Assembly (NCBI GenBank): GCA_020744425.1
Contig: JAGMUV010000001.1
Location: 1,054,001 to 1,118,000, forward strand
Source: Dactylonectria macrodidyma
Taxonomy: Eukaryota > Ascomycota > Sordariomycetes > Hypocreales > Nectriaceae
Direction of reading: 5' to 3'
DNA: 64,000 nt
Shown here: one piece after another, positions 34,661-45,697 of the stretch
How positions within the stretch are numbered: position 1 is the first letter of the stretch
Layout: the number at the start of each line of letters is the position of its first letter
Made by a program: the position numbers and the translations under genes
Notes under the pieces: model-generated
What the model was told of the DNA's origin: nothing
Seen by the model: only the letters and a program-made list of their open reading frames with translations
The model's database searches: none

Positions 34661-36449
34661 ATGATGGCAAGTTCCGGCAAAGCTGCTTGCTGTTGGACAT
34701 GCAAGATCAGGCACGTCAAGTGTGATGGAACACCGATGGCTTGTTTGCAATGTACTAGTAGACAAGTCCGATGCCATGGGTATGGGCCCAAGCCGTCATG
34801 GATGAATGGAGGAGAACACGAGGAGCAGGAAAGACAGCGCATCAAACGTGCTATCAAGAAGAACTTTAAACAGAAGAAGATTCTTCAGCATCGCCAAGCA
34901 AGGGGTCAAGATCGAGACCGAAGCCCAAGTCCACCGAGATCCGTGTTGGAAGAGGCACAATTTGGTAACAGCCCTCAGAGTAAGTTAGAGGCACCTTGCT
35001 CTTCTTGACAGAAATAAATATGTACTTACTTCATAACAGTAGATATTGGTGCAGGTACTACACCATCGCCAATACTAACCGGACAGTCCCTTCAAAGCCG
35101 TGTTCTATCCGGCCGCTCGTTCCCAGAACCCCTACAATATGACGAAGCGAGTCTTTTGATGCACTACTTGGACCACGTCTTCCCCTACCAATACCCGTTC
35201 TTCGTGAAAGGGAAATGGTCTCGTGGCTGGCTTCTTTGGCTCTTGAGCAAGAACGGCCCGCTTTATCGCGCATCTATGGGTCTAGCAGCCTTACATCAAC
35301 GATCACTTCTCGGTGGGACGGAAAGCCATCACCTTGAACTCGAGTTCCATACCAAAGCCCTAAGGCAGCTCCAGGACTTTCTTGCTTCCTTTAACATTAA
35401 TGAACCTCAGGCTGAGAATGATAATCTTGTCGAGATCATTACTTGTGGTATAGCTCTGATAAGCTTTGAAGTGAGTGATGAAGTCAGCCATGGTTGAGGC
35501 GTCAAAGGCTTTAGCTTGAACTCTGACATGGGATAGGTCCTTAGGGGGAGTACCAGTAACTGGCAGCCACATCTATGCGCCATGGCCTCAATAGCATCTG
35601 CAATACATGAGCAGCTTCAACTTTCACAATCCTCAGAGCAGCTCTCGTCTCCTCTTTTCGAGAGCCAAGCCACGGCAGCTATTGCATTCCACATTCCAGT
35701 CTTACTTTGGATGGACATGTTGGCCTGTGTGGCAACGGAAGATAAGCCAAAGCTGCCCTACGAAGAATGGCTGGGCCCCAGTTGCAACTTTGAACTCGTA
35801 CATATAATGGGTTGTCACAACTCGGTCATGAGAGCAATAGGCGACCTGGGCGCTTTGAGTGAGTGGAAGACCCATGCTATTGCTACGGGCAATCTTAATC
35901 TGGAAGAGTTTCGGGATAGAAGACAACGAATTGAAGATGAACTGGAGGACGGCATCGAGGCTACTCCTACACATCCGTTGCAGGTTTGATATATGCTGTT
36001 GTAATCGTATGAATGCTCAGAAGCTAATGCACATGAAGATACGGCATCGGACTGATGAAGGTTGCGTTACACGCATATTTGCCACTGCGGCATTGGTTCA
36101 GCTTATTGTTGTGAGCGCCGAAGTCCTGCCGAATAGTTCTTCAACTCGAACAAGGAGAGCAGTAAGTCGAGTGGCCCTAGAGATCGAGGTGACTCGCGGC
36201 ACTGTCTCCCCTCGGCAATTGAGTTGGCCTATATGTGTGGCTGGCTGCGTGGCAGATCCAGACCAGCGCCCATTGTTCGAGAGCCTACTTGAGAGCGTGC
36301 TCGCCGAAGGAACTAGCATCATCGGGAACTGCGGGACGGTATTGGACGTTCTGCGAACTTGTTGGAGATACCAGATTGAGCAGCCAGATGTACAGTGGGA
36401 CTGTGGTCGTACGATGAAGAAAATGGGCATATGCGCCCTCCTGATATGA
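34661..36449 (+). CDS. Zn(II)2Cys6 transcription factor 3
   Basis: Four exons (34661-34979, 35040-35470, 35537-35983, 36021-36449) give 541 residues. The zinc cluster is at the extreme N-terminus: C11, C14, C21, C28, C31, C38, followed by CHGYGPKPSWMNGGEHEEQE, a phrase common to one fungal regulator group with a Fungal_trans_2-type domain. The rest matches that group, including VTRIFATAALVQL, LSWPICVAGCVADPDQRPLF, GNCGTVLDVL and the end KKMGICALLI. The last intron is only 37 nt with donor GTTTGA, unusually short. Without it the frame stops at 35989. Either it is spliced or the gene carries a small frame-shifting insertion. An in-frame ATG at 34568 would add 31 residues. It probably controls the divergent amidase (inference). 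Confidence 0.82.
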
Positions 36450-36510
36450 ATTCAAAGCGCAACAAAAAGACTAGAACGACCGGCTATTTCCATGCTGCCT
36501 ATAGCTAGAT

Positions 36511-36596
36511 GACCGCCGGCCGATGATAGATTGCGGAGTCATACGATAAAATCCTAACATTCGTAGGACTCCGCAATCTATCATCGGCCGGCGGTC
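36511..36596. repeat. Perfect 30-bp inverted repeat (hairpin)
   Basis: Arms 36511-36540 and 36567-36596 are exact reverse complements (GACCGCCGGCCGATGATAGA... on the left). One mismatched pair then five more pairs (TACGA/TCGTA) extend the stem to 36 positions around a 14-nt loop. It lies at the 3' end of a methyltransferase remnant. Confidence 0.92.
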
Positions 36597-36970
36597 CCAA
36601 CTCGATTTGAGACAATAAACCACGTGGCTACAAGTGAAAGCTTGGGAACTCAAACTCTAGGGCCGGTACTTACAAGTAGCCGTGGACTTTAGGATTTCTA
36701 AGCTCTTTACGGACCTCCTCGCAGAAAGCCACAACTTCTTCTTTAGACTAGCCCAGCACTCTGGTAAATAGGGCAAGGCTTACTCCTTCCAGGCTTGCGT
36801 CAGAGTTAGCAATATTCCACTTACCGAGCTCTTTCAGCTTCTTGTTCCTAGGTAAAATGTTTGTCGGCAACTTGTAGATATCACAGGTGTCCTATAGGGT
36901 TAAGATCCAGGCTGAGAGATTCTTCAAGACCCATTCCTCCTTGCCAGATTCACCCTCGGTTTGGGTCAAC
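36597..36970 (-). pseudogene. LaeA-like methyltransferase pseudogene, C-terminal fragment
   Basis: About 70 residues read in one minus-strand frame (36882-36674): YKLPTNILPRNKKLKELG, then KWNIAN, SLEGVSLALFTRVLG, a TAG stop, SKEEVVAFCEEVRKEL and NPKVHGY. This matches the C-terminal part of fungal LaeA-like/UMTA methyltransferases, where the stop position is normally Trp (LGWS). A GTAAGT..TAG intron (36673-36628) then leads to HVVYCLK, matching the family's final VVYG(R/Q)KP. A second stop (TAG, 36894-36892) lies upstream. The N-terminal SAM-binding half is absent. The TGG-to-TAG change fits RIP-type C-to-T mutation. Confidence 0.75.
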
Positions 36971-37150
36971 TGGGGGGTAGTTGTTTGATCGATAGCGCCC
37001 CAACCCCTTGCAGCATAGACGTGGAAGCACCCCTGTCAATATTCCTGAGACTGGTGTGTTTCACAATCAATGGTTACCTTACCCTACACACGGGAGATAC
37101 ACTTATTGCTCCATTTGAAGAACGGCAATCGCAGACACGTTCGGTCATTA

Positions 37151-37400
37151 TGTCAGAGGGCGTGTTGCAGGGATCACACACTCGTCATATCACTCGTTAG
37201 GACACGTTGGGTATAGGATATAAGAGTCTTAGAAAGCGTGCAGAACAGCTAGAGGATGTAGGAGGGTTCCTACCCTTAAATACGGTGGGTGCCTTCCTAA
37301 CGGTCCCCCTAGCGACCTCATTCCTCTAGTCAGTCAGTTGCTAGGGCCGGCTTGCTAGGAACGCGATGTCTTATATCGCGAAGATGTGACCTCTAGAGTG
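37151..37400. mobile_element. Possible solo LTR or LTR fragment
   Basis: The sequence begins TGTCAGAGGGCGTGTTGCAG, a form often seen at the 5' end of fungal LTRs. A TATAAG element follows near 37220. A clear matching 3' end and target-site duplication were not found, so this is tentative. Confidence 0.25.
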
Positions 37401-37591
37401 TCATAAATGAGCACATGTGCGCGAAAGAAAGCTGTCAGATGCCTTTCGAATGCCTGTCTCATATTCCTCATTACACATAACAGCCATGATGCCTTGGCCC
37501 TCTCCTTGATATACAAATCGGCATCGCCTGATGCCTACCTAGTCCAATCCTGGTCACTTCCCAATGTCCGATCGAAAACACATTACGCTCT

Positions 37592-38443
37592 TTAGTTCTG
37601 GATATCTAATACCTGTTTCAACACGGCCTCACTGGCTCTCCACCACCGCGCTCGTTCTTCCAGGTCATCAGCTGCGCCGCCTAACGCCGCCTCCTTCCTC
37701 CGCCGAGCCTCCTTTGCGGCTGTTGCACTGTTCTGACGTTTGACCTCAAGGGGTTGCAGCTCAGCCTGGAGCCGCTCGGCTTCTTTGCGCTTTCGAGGTG
37801 CCTTGGACTGAAGGGATTCTAGCTCTCGCGCAAGTTCTTGTTGTTCGAGCTTGCGCTTTGTGACGAGGTCGAGCGTCTTAGCGAGGGGCAGGTTGAGGTT
37901 AGGGTTTGATCCCGTGGCTACCGCTTGCGATTTCTTTAGTTGTGTAACGTGCGTGTCCAATCTCTCAATCTCAATTGGGAGGTCTTGTAGCTTTGTGGTT
38001 TCAAGCTGTACGCTTTCGTACCGTCTGCTCAATTCCTTGCCCTTCCTCTCCAGCTCCGACACCATATCGGCCACCTCGGTCTTGAGCGCCTTGAGTTCTG
38101 ATTTGGCTGTCGCATTCTCTTTCTCTAGATCCAGGTTCTCTTGCATCGTTACGATCAATGGGGGGTCGCCCACAATCGCGCGGATGAACTTTTCTTTGGT
38201 GACCTGCTCCACGTAGGAGAATCGCAACTTGGCAAACAGCTCCTTGTAGTGTGCCAGATCAGCCTCTAGCCCGGCCGGCGTTGGCGCATCCAGAGATGCA
38301 TTTGATGCGTCGGAGGTTCGCTGGCGTGCATCGTTTGTTGTTGCGCTCGATATGGGCTCGCTGAGTCTGATGATGGAAATTTCGTGGGTTGACTGAAGTT
38401 GCTCCAAGGCCCCGAGAGCCTTGTCGATCTTGTTCTGGTCCAT
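37592..38443 (-). CDS. sos7: Kinetochore protein Sos7-like coiled-coil protein
   Basis: This is a single exon of 283 residues. The phrase FSYVEQVTKEKFIRAIVGDPP (residues about 74-94) is the hallmark of the Sos7 N-terminal region. It is followed by long heptad-rich coiled coil (KENATAKSELKALKTEV and later KLEQQELARELESL) to near the C-terminus. In fission yeast Sos7 binds Spc7 (KNL1) at the outer kinetochore. The gene is divergent from the splicing-associated gene across 349 bp. The family call rests on the short motif plus the coiled-coil layout. Confidence 0.78.
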   Translation of the reverse strand: MDQNKIDKALGALEQLQSTHEISIIRLSEPISSATTNDARQRTSDASNASLDAPTPAGLEADLAHYKELFAKLRFSYVEQVTKEKFIRAIVGDPPLIVTMQENLDLEKENATAKSELKALKTEVADMVSELERKGKELSRRYESVQLETTKLQDLPIEIERLDTHVTQLKKSQAVATGSNPNLNLPLAKTLDLVTKRKLEQQELARELESLQSKAPRKRKEAERLQAELQPLEVKRQNSATAAKEARRRKEAALGGAADDLEERARWWRASEAVLKQVLDIQN

Positions 38444-38792
38444 GGTGTGTTGGGTGTCTTTACCGGCTTCACCAGCGCTTTTATTCGTAGAGATTGACTG
38501 CGCAATACGACGCGCGATTGATTTGCCCGTAATGGACCGTTTGGCGCAAGATTGTTGATCAAGACAATCGGTGGTGAAGCGCGACCACTATGTTTGCTTT
38601 CAACCTGATTTGGCTAGTGCGGGACACCTGCTTATCTAAGGCGGTGGCGAGCGGCAAATCGCATGGATGTCCTACTCCGGCTCCGCTATCATGGTTCTAG
38701 GCACCTCACCCTTAACGACTTTTGGATCACGATTTTGCTCGTACTCAACGTGGAGGGACACCCAAATTTGGGCTGTTAAAAAAGGAAACACC
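38444..38792. promoter_or_regulatory. Compact bidirectional promoter
   Basis: 349 bp separate the start codons of the Sos7-like gene (minus) and the splicing-associated gene (plus). Both are housekeeping genes by type. Confidence 0.5.
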
Positions 38793-39978
38793 ATGGGAAA
38801 CGATGAGATCTTGACGGACGACTACGTCGCTGGGCTCATCTCCCAGGAGGCCAATGACTGCTCGCTCAAATACTCAGCAATGGGCATGGAAGCGTTTCGC
38901 GCCGACAAGAAGTAATGGAACCCTCCGACATGGATACAGGCGAGTCTGTTGCTGACGGCGCTTCAGACCGGCGAATATGCTCAAACCGAACACACGATTC
39001 TTGCGACACATCATCAAGGACACCGATACACACAACAAGGCGTTGCTTGCGAAGGAAGCCGCTGAGTCGCGGGCGCGTCTGAAGGATCTCGAGCGTACAG
39101 AAGACATAAAGCGGCGAAAGACGAATCCAAACTCCCGGGATATCAGGAAGCGGCAGATGGGCGACATTCATGCTATTCTTGGGGGTAAGAAACACCGGTC
39201 GACTGATGACGACGAAGCCGCGTCTTCAAGTCGAGATTCAAAGAGACGCGAATCGTCTCGAAAGTCCGACAAGGACCAGGACCTCTTCAATGATCGACGC
39301 GAAGAACACAGGCATCGCGGGAGGTTGTCTCGGAGTGAGGGCCGACACAACAAGAGTGACGGTAGGTCGCATCTAGAAGAGCGACGGAAAAGATCACGCA
39401 GTAGGGATGCCGGACCTGGAGAAGAGGATAGGCCACGTCATAGCCGCAGGCGGAGAGACAGAAGTAGATCTCCTGAACGCCGGCGACGATCACGTTCGCC
39501 AAGGGAGCGAAAGGATCGTCACCGACATCGGTCGCCATTGCATGACACGAAGGGCAAAGCAAAGCAAACTGCCAAGGAACCCGAAGACCTAGACTCGGAT
39601 CTAGACGACTTGATCGGACCGGCGCCACCTCCGAGATATCGTGGACGAGGAGCCGTTGGAGGATCTTCGGGTATCGACCGACGCTTCTCGGAGACCTATG
39701 ACCCCAAAACCGATGTCCAGATGGATGACGATGATCAGAGTAGCAACTGGGACGATGCTGCCGAGGCGTTTAGGGATCGCCAGATGCTTAAGCAAAACCA
39801 AGCTCAACGCTTGAAGGCAGCAGGATTTGCGGACGACCAGATCAAACAGGCCACCTTGACGGACGCGAAGACGCTGGCAGATAGTATGCAATGGACAAAG
39901 GCAGGCGAGAAGAGAGAGTGGGATCGTGGGAAGGCTATCAATGCCGAGGGAGTGGTAGTCTCCGACGACGAGCTATAG
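38793..39978 (+). CDS. RS-rich pre-mRNA-splicing-associated protein
   Basis: Two exons (38793-38911, 38967-39978) give 376 residues. The N-terminus ILTDDYVAGLISQEANDCSL and KYSAMGMEAF, then KPNTRFLRHIIKDTDTHNKA, is strongly conserved in fungal nuclear proteins related to the PRP38-associated hydrophilic family. A long Arg/Ser/Glu/Asp region (residues about 110-215, with many RSRS and RRDRSRSPERR motifs) is typical of splicing proteins. The C-terminus is acidic, then ends helical (QRLKAAGFADDQIKQAT). The protein is nuclear and likely spliceosome-associated; the exact role is unknown. The intron uses GTAATG and joins KK to PANMLKPN. Confidence 0.8.
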
Positions 39979-42900
39979 GAGAGTAGTTGAAGCTTTGTTG
40001 TATTGCACGGCGTTGGCGGTTGCATAGGTACGGTTTGGTTATGATCGTTACTTCATCGGGCGGCTACATATGATTTTGTTTAGAACTCGGTTGCTTGTAG
40101 ATACGAGGTCATGGAGGTATAGAGAAATGGTGTTTTATATAGAAACGGCGTTCTGATATAGCGAGTCTCCTCACCACCAAGCTCGAGTGTTCTTTCTGCG
40201 CAGTGGAAGACCGAGAGCATGATCAACTTCACCTGTCTTCATCTTCTAGGTTTCTTCACTTAGTCTTTCAACAACCATCCTACCCTGCACATGCACTCAC
40301 TGGCACTGACACTCGCGATCATCCTTCCCGAATTTGTACAGAGTTATCCACATCTCCAGAACCGTCCTGATATGATCAACAGACCCTAAGCGAGGTATGA
40401 ACTACACTCCGTTCACATACCACTGCGGAAAGCTTATCTACCTATGGCACAAAGCTTGAAGCCGGCCAGGCACCGAGCAAAACTAAACTGGCGAGACAAA
40501 TCCTCAAACTAGCCGTCACCAAGGAGGCAGCTAGGGGGGTGTGAGGCATGCTCTTTCCGCTAGGAAAGTATGGAATATTCCGCAATCAGATCATTCAACA
40601 GGAAGAGCCACAACAACATGCTATCGACCTCGACGCAACCATCCACTTTCCCTGGAGGCCTCATCAGTTATCATGAAGTTGAGAGTGCACCTATGAAATC
40701 ACCACATTGATATTAAACCCACACCACTCGCGCTGGGGTGGCAAGGCCAGACTCGAGGCGGTGGGTGGGTGTCACCACATGACAACTAATACTGCATCTT
40801 CTGCAGAAACGGCATCTTTTCGCCCGAAGTTGTGAGTACCGAGAATGCATAGGTCGTAAACAGCCAAAACTGGTTGGATAGCTTTCCCCTGACCAATTCA
40901 AGGCCCGCTCCATCGCTCCCTCAAACGGCAATACGTAAATGGGATTCATGTCCGTCGTATTGCACTGGTTCATAGTCGGAACCCCTGTCGTATTCCGTAT
41001 ATCCAACGCCGATGTCATTTTCTCTTAGCCCTCTCGCACCCTCTCAGCCACGCGAGCCACGCAATCCTTGCCCTGTGATAGCCTGTAGCGGGCCTTATAG
41101 TTAGCCCGGTGGGTTTCAATAGAGAGGGCTCCGGACTCCGTACAGGGCAATACAAGGCAAGGCAGCAGGTTTCAAACGGTGTGCAGACGGCAGCTAGGGC
41201 GTGGCCAAGCCCTGCGCCTCGCTCTCGCGAAATGCTAGGCCACAGTGTAATTTCTCAGAGGACTCGATAGCTGTTGGCGCTTGGGAGGGGGAGGGGGGAA
41301 TGCGAGAGAGGGGGTCGATCATGGGTAGTATACGGGAGAGGAGTGCTAGTACGCGGGTCGAATGCGAGCGATACGACTCTTTGATTTTAGGGATTTACGC
41401 GGGGGACGGGCAACGGGGTCTGCGTAACGACTGGTCGGTTTATTTTGTCCACCAAGGGGTGCGGCCAAAGCAAGGCCGACCAGTCGCGGGGGGGAAGCTT
41501 GCGAGCATCCAAGCTTGCGACGCCCAGGCTGTGTGTGCGTGCTTTTGGCTTTATGGCTTGGCTCTTTCAAAAAGCCATGTCTTGGTATCCTGTGCCTGCA
41601 GGGAGAGAGAGGGGCGGGGGGGAGGGGGATAAGGTTGAGTTGAGAGAGGAATTCGTACTCTCGTATTCCGGTTTCGATCATTGGCGCATCCACGTGCCCA
41701 GCTGGACCAGGGCAAGTTCCCAGCATTGGCTCTGCAGCGGGGATCCAATCAGCGTCTGTGGCCAAGCCTCGAAGCTGGCTTTGGTCCAATGGGATTCTCT
41801 TGGCCGTAGATTTTCCCTCTTTTAGTTGAGCAACTCGGTTTCGGACACGGTTTCGCCAAGTACGCTCAGATCACAGGTCCCAACCTCGCCTGCCTTTGGG
41901 TTCCTGACCTACAGTATGTGTTGTGTTATTGACTGACTAGGTATCTCCCGACCTACCTGATTGTGCCAAGTCCTGGGACTGCGTCTTGCAACGCGTTTTC
42001 TTGTTTTCGTCTAAGCCACGGGCGGCGCCCCAGAACGGACAACGAATAATATTCGTAACGCTCTCTCACTGCGCCGACTGACGACTGACCGGCCATTGCC
42101 CGTTTCGCCCTAGGGGGCTTAGTGAGATGCGGGACGGGATCGGGATTTGGACAAAAAGAACGTCGGGATGGGCAAAAAAAAGGTACGAGCGAACGGATTG
42201 CGGATTACGGTGAATACTCGTTGTAGTCATCGTCAGCCACCGTTTGGAATCAAGGTGGGTGGGTGGTGGTGACATGGAGGGGCGGGGGGATGGCTTGTTG
42301 GTGCAACCCATCGACCTGGATGACCTGGATGACCTGCACTAAACAACCAGTGTGGTGGTGCACTGTGCAACAAGCTGTTTCTGGTAGCATGGCAATTGTG
42401 AATGCCACCCGACCATGAAATGAGGATGAATCGCGTGCTTTTGCTTTTTGCACGCTCTCCCCCAGAAAGGATTCAGATTCGATAGCTTCTAGCGAGTCCA
42501 CCTTTTCTCCCTTTTTTTTTTTTCCCTTCTTTCTTTTTCCGCCCCTGTCAATTCTTCTTATCCTCTCTTTAAACTCTCCTCCCGCCTCGCTTCGGGGGCT
42601 CGGCGGTCAGGGTTAGACCGGCGCCCGCTTCCTCGCATCAGTGGGAGCGAGCGATGCCGTGGGCCGGCCCCACAGATGCCGTTGACAGCGACAAATGGCC
42701 CCGCCCGGTTCAGGGCGACGGGGCCCCAGTGTCTGGGGTCAGCTACAGACTACGGACAGGCCTTGCCTGGGTGGCTTGCTAGCTGGCGCCATTCGGTTTC
42801 TGACACCAAGAGGAGCAAGAGGGGGGGTGGAGGGGAGTCAACAACAGGAGCATCGCCCTGGGAGGCTTTGGGGAGGGGGGTTTTCTATGGAGGGGCATTG

Positions 42901-45697
42901 GTTGGGGCTTGGGGAGCGAGGAAATCCGAGAAATGCGAGACCGAGGGCCTGGCATGGCATGGCATGCTGGGTGTGGATGGTGTCAATCATGGGCCATCAC
43001 TGCAAGGTGTCACCTGTTGGTGTTGTTAGGGGCACTGACTTGACTTGACTTGACTTGACCGAGTCTTGTCTCACAAGGGGCCAGTGCAAGTGCAAATGTA
43101 GTGTAATGCACCACTTGCACTCCGCCATTCGATTGAGGGGGCTAATTGCCAGTGACGTTTTTGCTGACATTGCGCCTCTGAAGGAATCTTGTCTTGTCAG
43201 ATCCCTCTCAACTAGCTTCGCATCATCTCGGACCGCCTCATTGGGACAAACGAATAGAAGCACCCAGCGACGACGAAGAAGCAAAGCAGAAAAAAAGGGT
43301 ACTCGAAACCTATTACCTAAAGAGGAAACCAGCTAAGGCCACACCCCTCATGGTCCGTCTGGTCAGGGCCACAGAAACACGCCCCGTAATTGGCGTCCCC
43401 GGGGCCTTGTAAGAGCCCGAAAGCCGGCTTAATTCTTCTCGATGGACGCCGCATGAGTCCGCAATCCGCACTCCGCACTCCGCGGGGGAGAAAACGTTTC
43501 TTCAACCCACAAGGCTTTTCGGTTTTAATTGCGACGGGCTGTGTGCAGAGGGGACACGCAATGCTTTTTAGGCAGGCGGATTTCAATCTTGCTGCCTTGC
43601 TTGCAACCCCAGTCGCGGGTATATGCTGCGCTCCAAAAGGCAGTTGGGAGGTCCGGGGGCGACAACTCAATACGTAGGCGGCCCAAGGAGTAACCCGGCC
43701 GGGGTTAACGGTTTGCTGCCCCGGTGAATTGCTTGCTGTGAAACTCCAGCGATCTGCTTCATCCGTCGCCTTTAGGGCTGACCCCCTCATTCACCCGTGC
43801 CGGACTCCGTCGGCCATTGAGCCGCTGACAGTGACCGCTAACCAGTGCCAACCAACCCCCCCAAACTTCGTTATGCCGTTATCAGATATTCGAAACCCTT
43901 GCCCTCTTAAACGTTATGTTGCGTCGGGTGGGCGTTATGCTGGGGGGGTAGGGGAGAAGAGGGGAGGTCTAGGCCAGGTCTCGCCCCGTGCTATTGTAAG
44001 CAGTGTTAAAATCTGATTAACCCAGTCCTCCCTTGCGGCCAACCGTCGCGGCGAGATGACAAACTGCACCGGGACCCCGTTGGAGCTTAAAAATCGAAGC
44101 TGTCAGGGTCCCCACCCTTCACGGGCCAAAAAGGGCCACATCGTGCGCCGCGCGCGGTTGCCAAACGCAGGAAGCGCTAAAAGCAAACTAGGGAGCCGTC
44201 GATGATGCTGAATGAACAATGGATGACTCTTAATGAGCACACAAGACTAATAATACTCTTACCAGCAAACCAAAACCAAAAGCGACCGGCCCACGACACC
44301 ACCCTGTCTGTTTTTCCCATGCGGCGTGCCGCCCATGCACTGCGGGACCTTTCTTTTTCCCAATGTCCGCGCTGGCACATACCGCCGCCCGGATTTACGG
44401 ACTAACACGCAGTTAAGCCCATTTTCTTTTTTCATTGCGTGCGCTGAGACTTTAGTGAGCGGGCGGCTGGGCGGGGAGCGAAAAGTCACTTGTGCTCGTG
44501 CCCCCCATGTTGATCGTGAACTCGGCCGTACTTATGTGAAGTGCATCTTGGATCTCGGTCGGTGGGGGGGCAACGGACCTGATTGAAGGGGGTGTGTGGC
44601 TGGAACAAATTTTTTTTTCTGCTTCTTCTTCTTTTGCCCTTCTCTCTTTGCATGTCTTGAAATCATCCCAAAAAGTTCGATGCCGATTTGCACCACGCCA
44701 TGCGGAAGACCTCCCGCTGCCAGTGGAGCTGCGCTTTGTCCGCGGGCTATCCGTATCTCGTGGAGGCCCTGCTGGGACCCACTGTTGCTCGCCGGGGAAT
44801 AGCGAGCAGAAATGGACGAGGTGCAGGATAGATACGTGCTACGTAGTAGTCGCATTCGTAGCACAGTACATTCAATGGCCGGCAACAGGACAGGTCCACG
44901 GACATGTATGCTCGGTCCGGTGTACATAGCACGCAAGTAGGAAAATGCATGATCTGACGGGGGGTGGGCTGGTCGCAATTGACGATTGGGTACCATTGTA
45001 GGTGTGGACGAGACGGCTCAACGGAAAACTGGCGATGCAACACCACGCGCATGCAGGCAAAAATGCCAGTGCCGTCCATTGTTGAATGGACCGCGGAATT
45101 AACATCACTCCACAGCCAGTGCCGCTCCTTCACACCATTCACGGCACATGAGCGGTACTTGTAGAGAGAAGGGTGGAACGACTTGGTTAGGGATGAGATT
45201 GGGGGGTTTGGATTAAGAGGTATCAACGCGCCGGTCTATCAAAAATGTAAAAAGAGATGTTTGTTTCCCCATCCATGTCAGCTCCAGCTTCGGGCCCCGG
45301 CGCTTGGGCTTTGAGCTTGGTGCCATTGCCATATGTAGTATGCCAACCATGTGCCATTTCCATATTCCCTCCCCAATCCCAACCCGCCATCAGATGCCAC
45401 TCGTCGCAGAGCGATGAAGAGACAGGCGGAAGCTAGCTTTGCCTTTATCCCACCCAAAAAAAAGCCAACGCCAAAATGCCGAGCCCAACTCAACATCCTT
45501 TGAGATTCTCGAAAACACCTTTGTAAATCCCAAAAAAGAGAAAATTCAGATGACCCTAACCCAAGACAGATATTGTCGAAGAGAACATGATGTCAAAACT
45601 CCGTGCCGCGTGTCGCAAATTTTTGAACGTGAGATGGCCGTTAACAAAATCTATACAGTTTGTTGTTGTACAGGTCGTGCGCAAGTCATGGTCGTGA
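39979..45697. other. Gene-poor region, 5.7 kb
   Basis: I see no supported gene on either strand. CT-rich tracts at about 42500-42590 and 44605-44655 look like fungal transcription-start regions, but no coding region follows. Simple repeats occur, including a TTGAC/CTTGA run at 43036-43059 and GATGACCTG repeats near 42317-42335. Non-coding transcripts are possible. Confidence 0.45.
43036..43059. repeat. Pentanucleotide microsatellite (ACTTG)n
   Basis: About five tandem copies of a CTTGA/TTGAC pentamer lie in the gene-poor region. Confidence 0.8.

Larger units (their letters stand above)
36450..37591. other. Decayed accessory patch
   Basis: The region between regulator 3 and the Sos7-like gene holds an inverted repeat, a methyltransferase pseudogene fragment and a possible LTR, each listed separately. 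No intact gene is seen. Confidence 0.6.
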
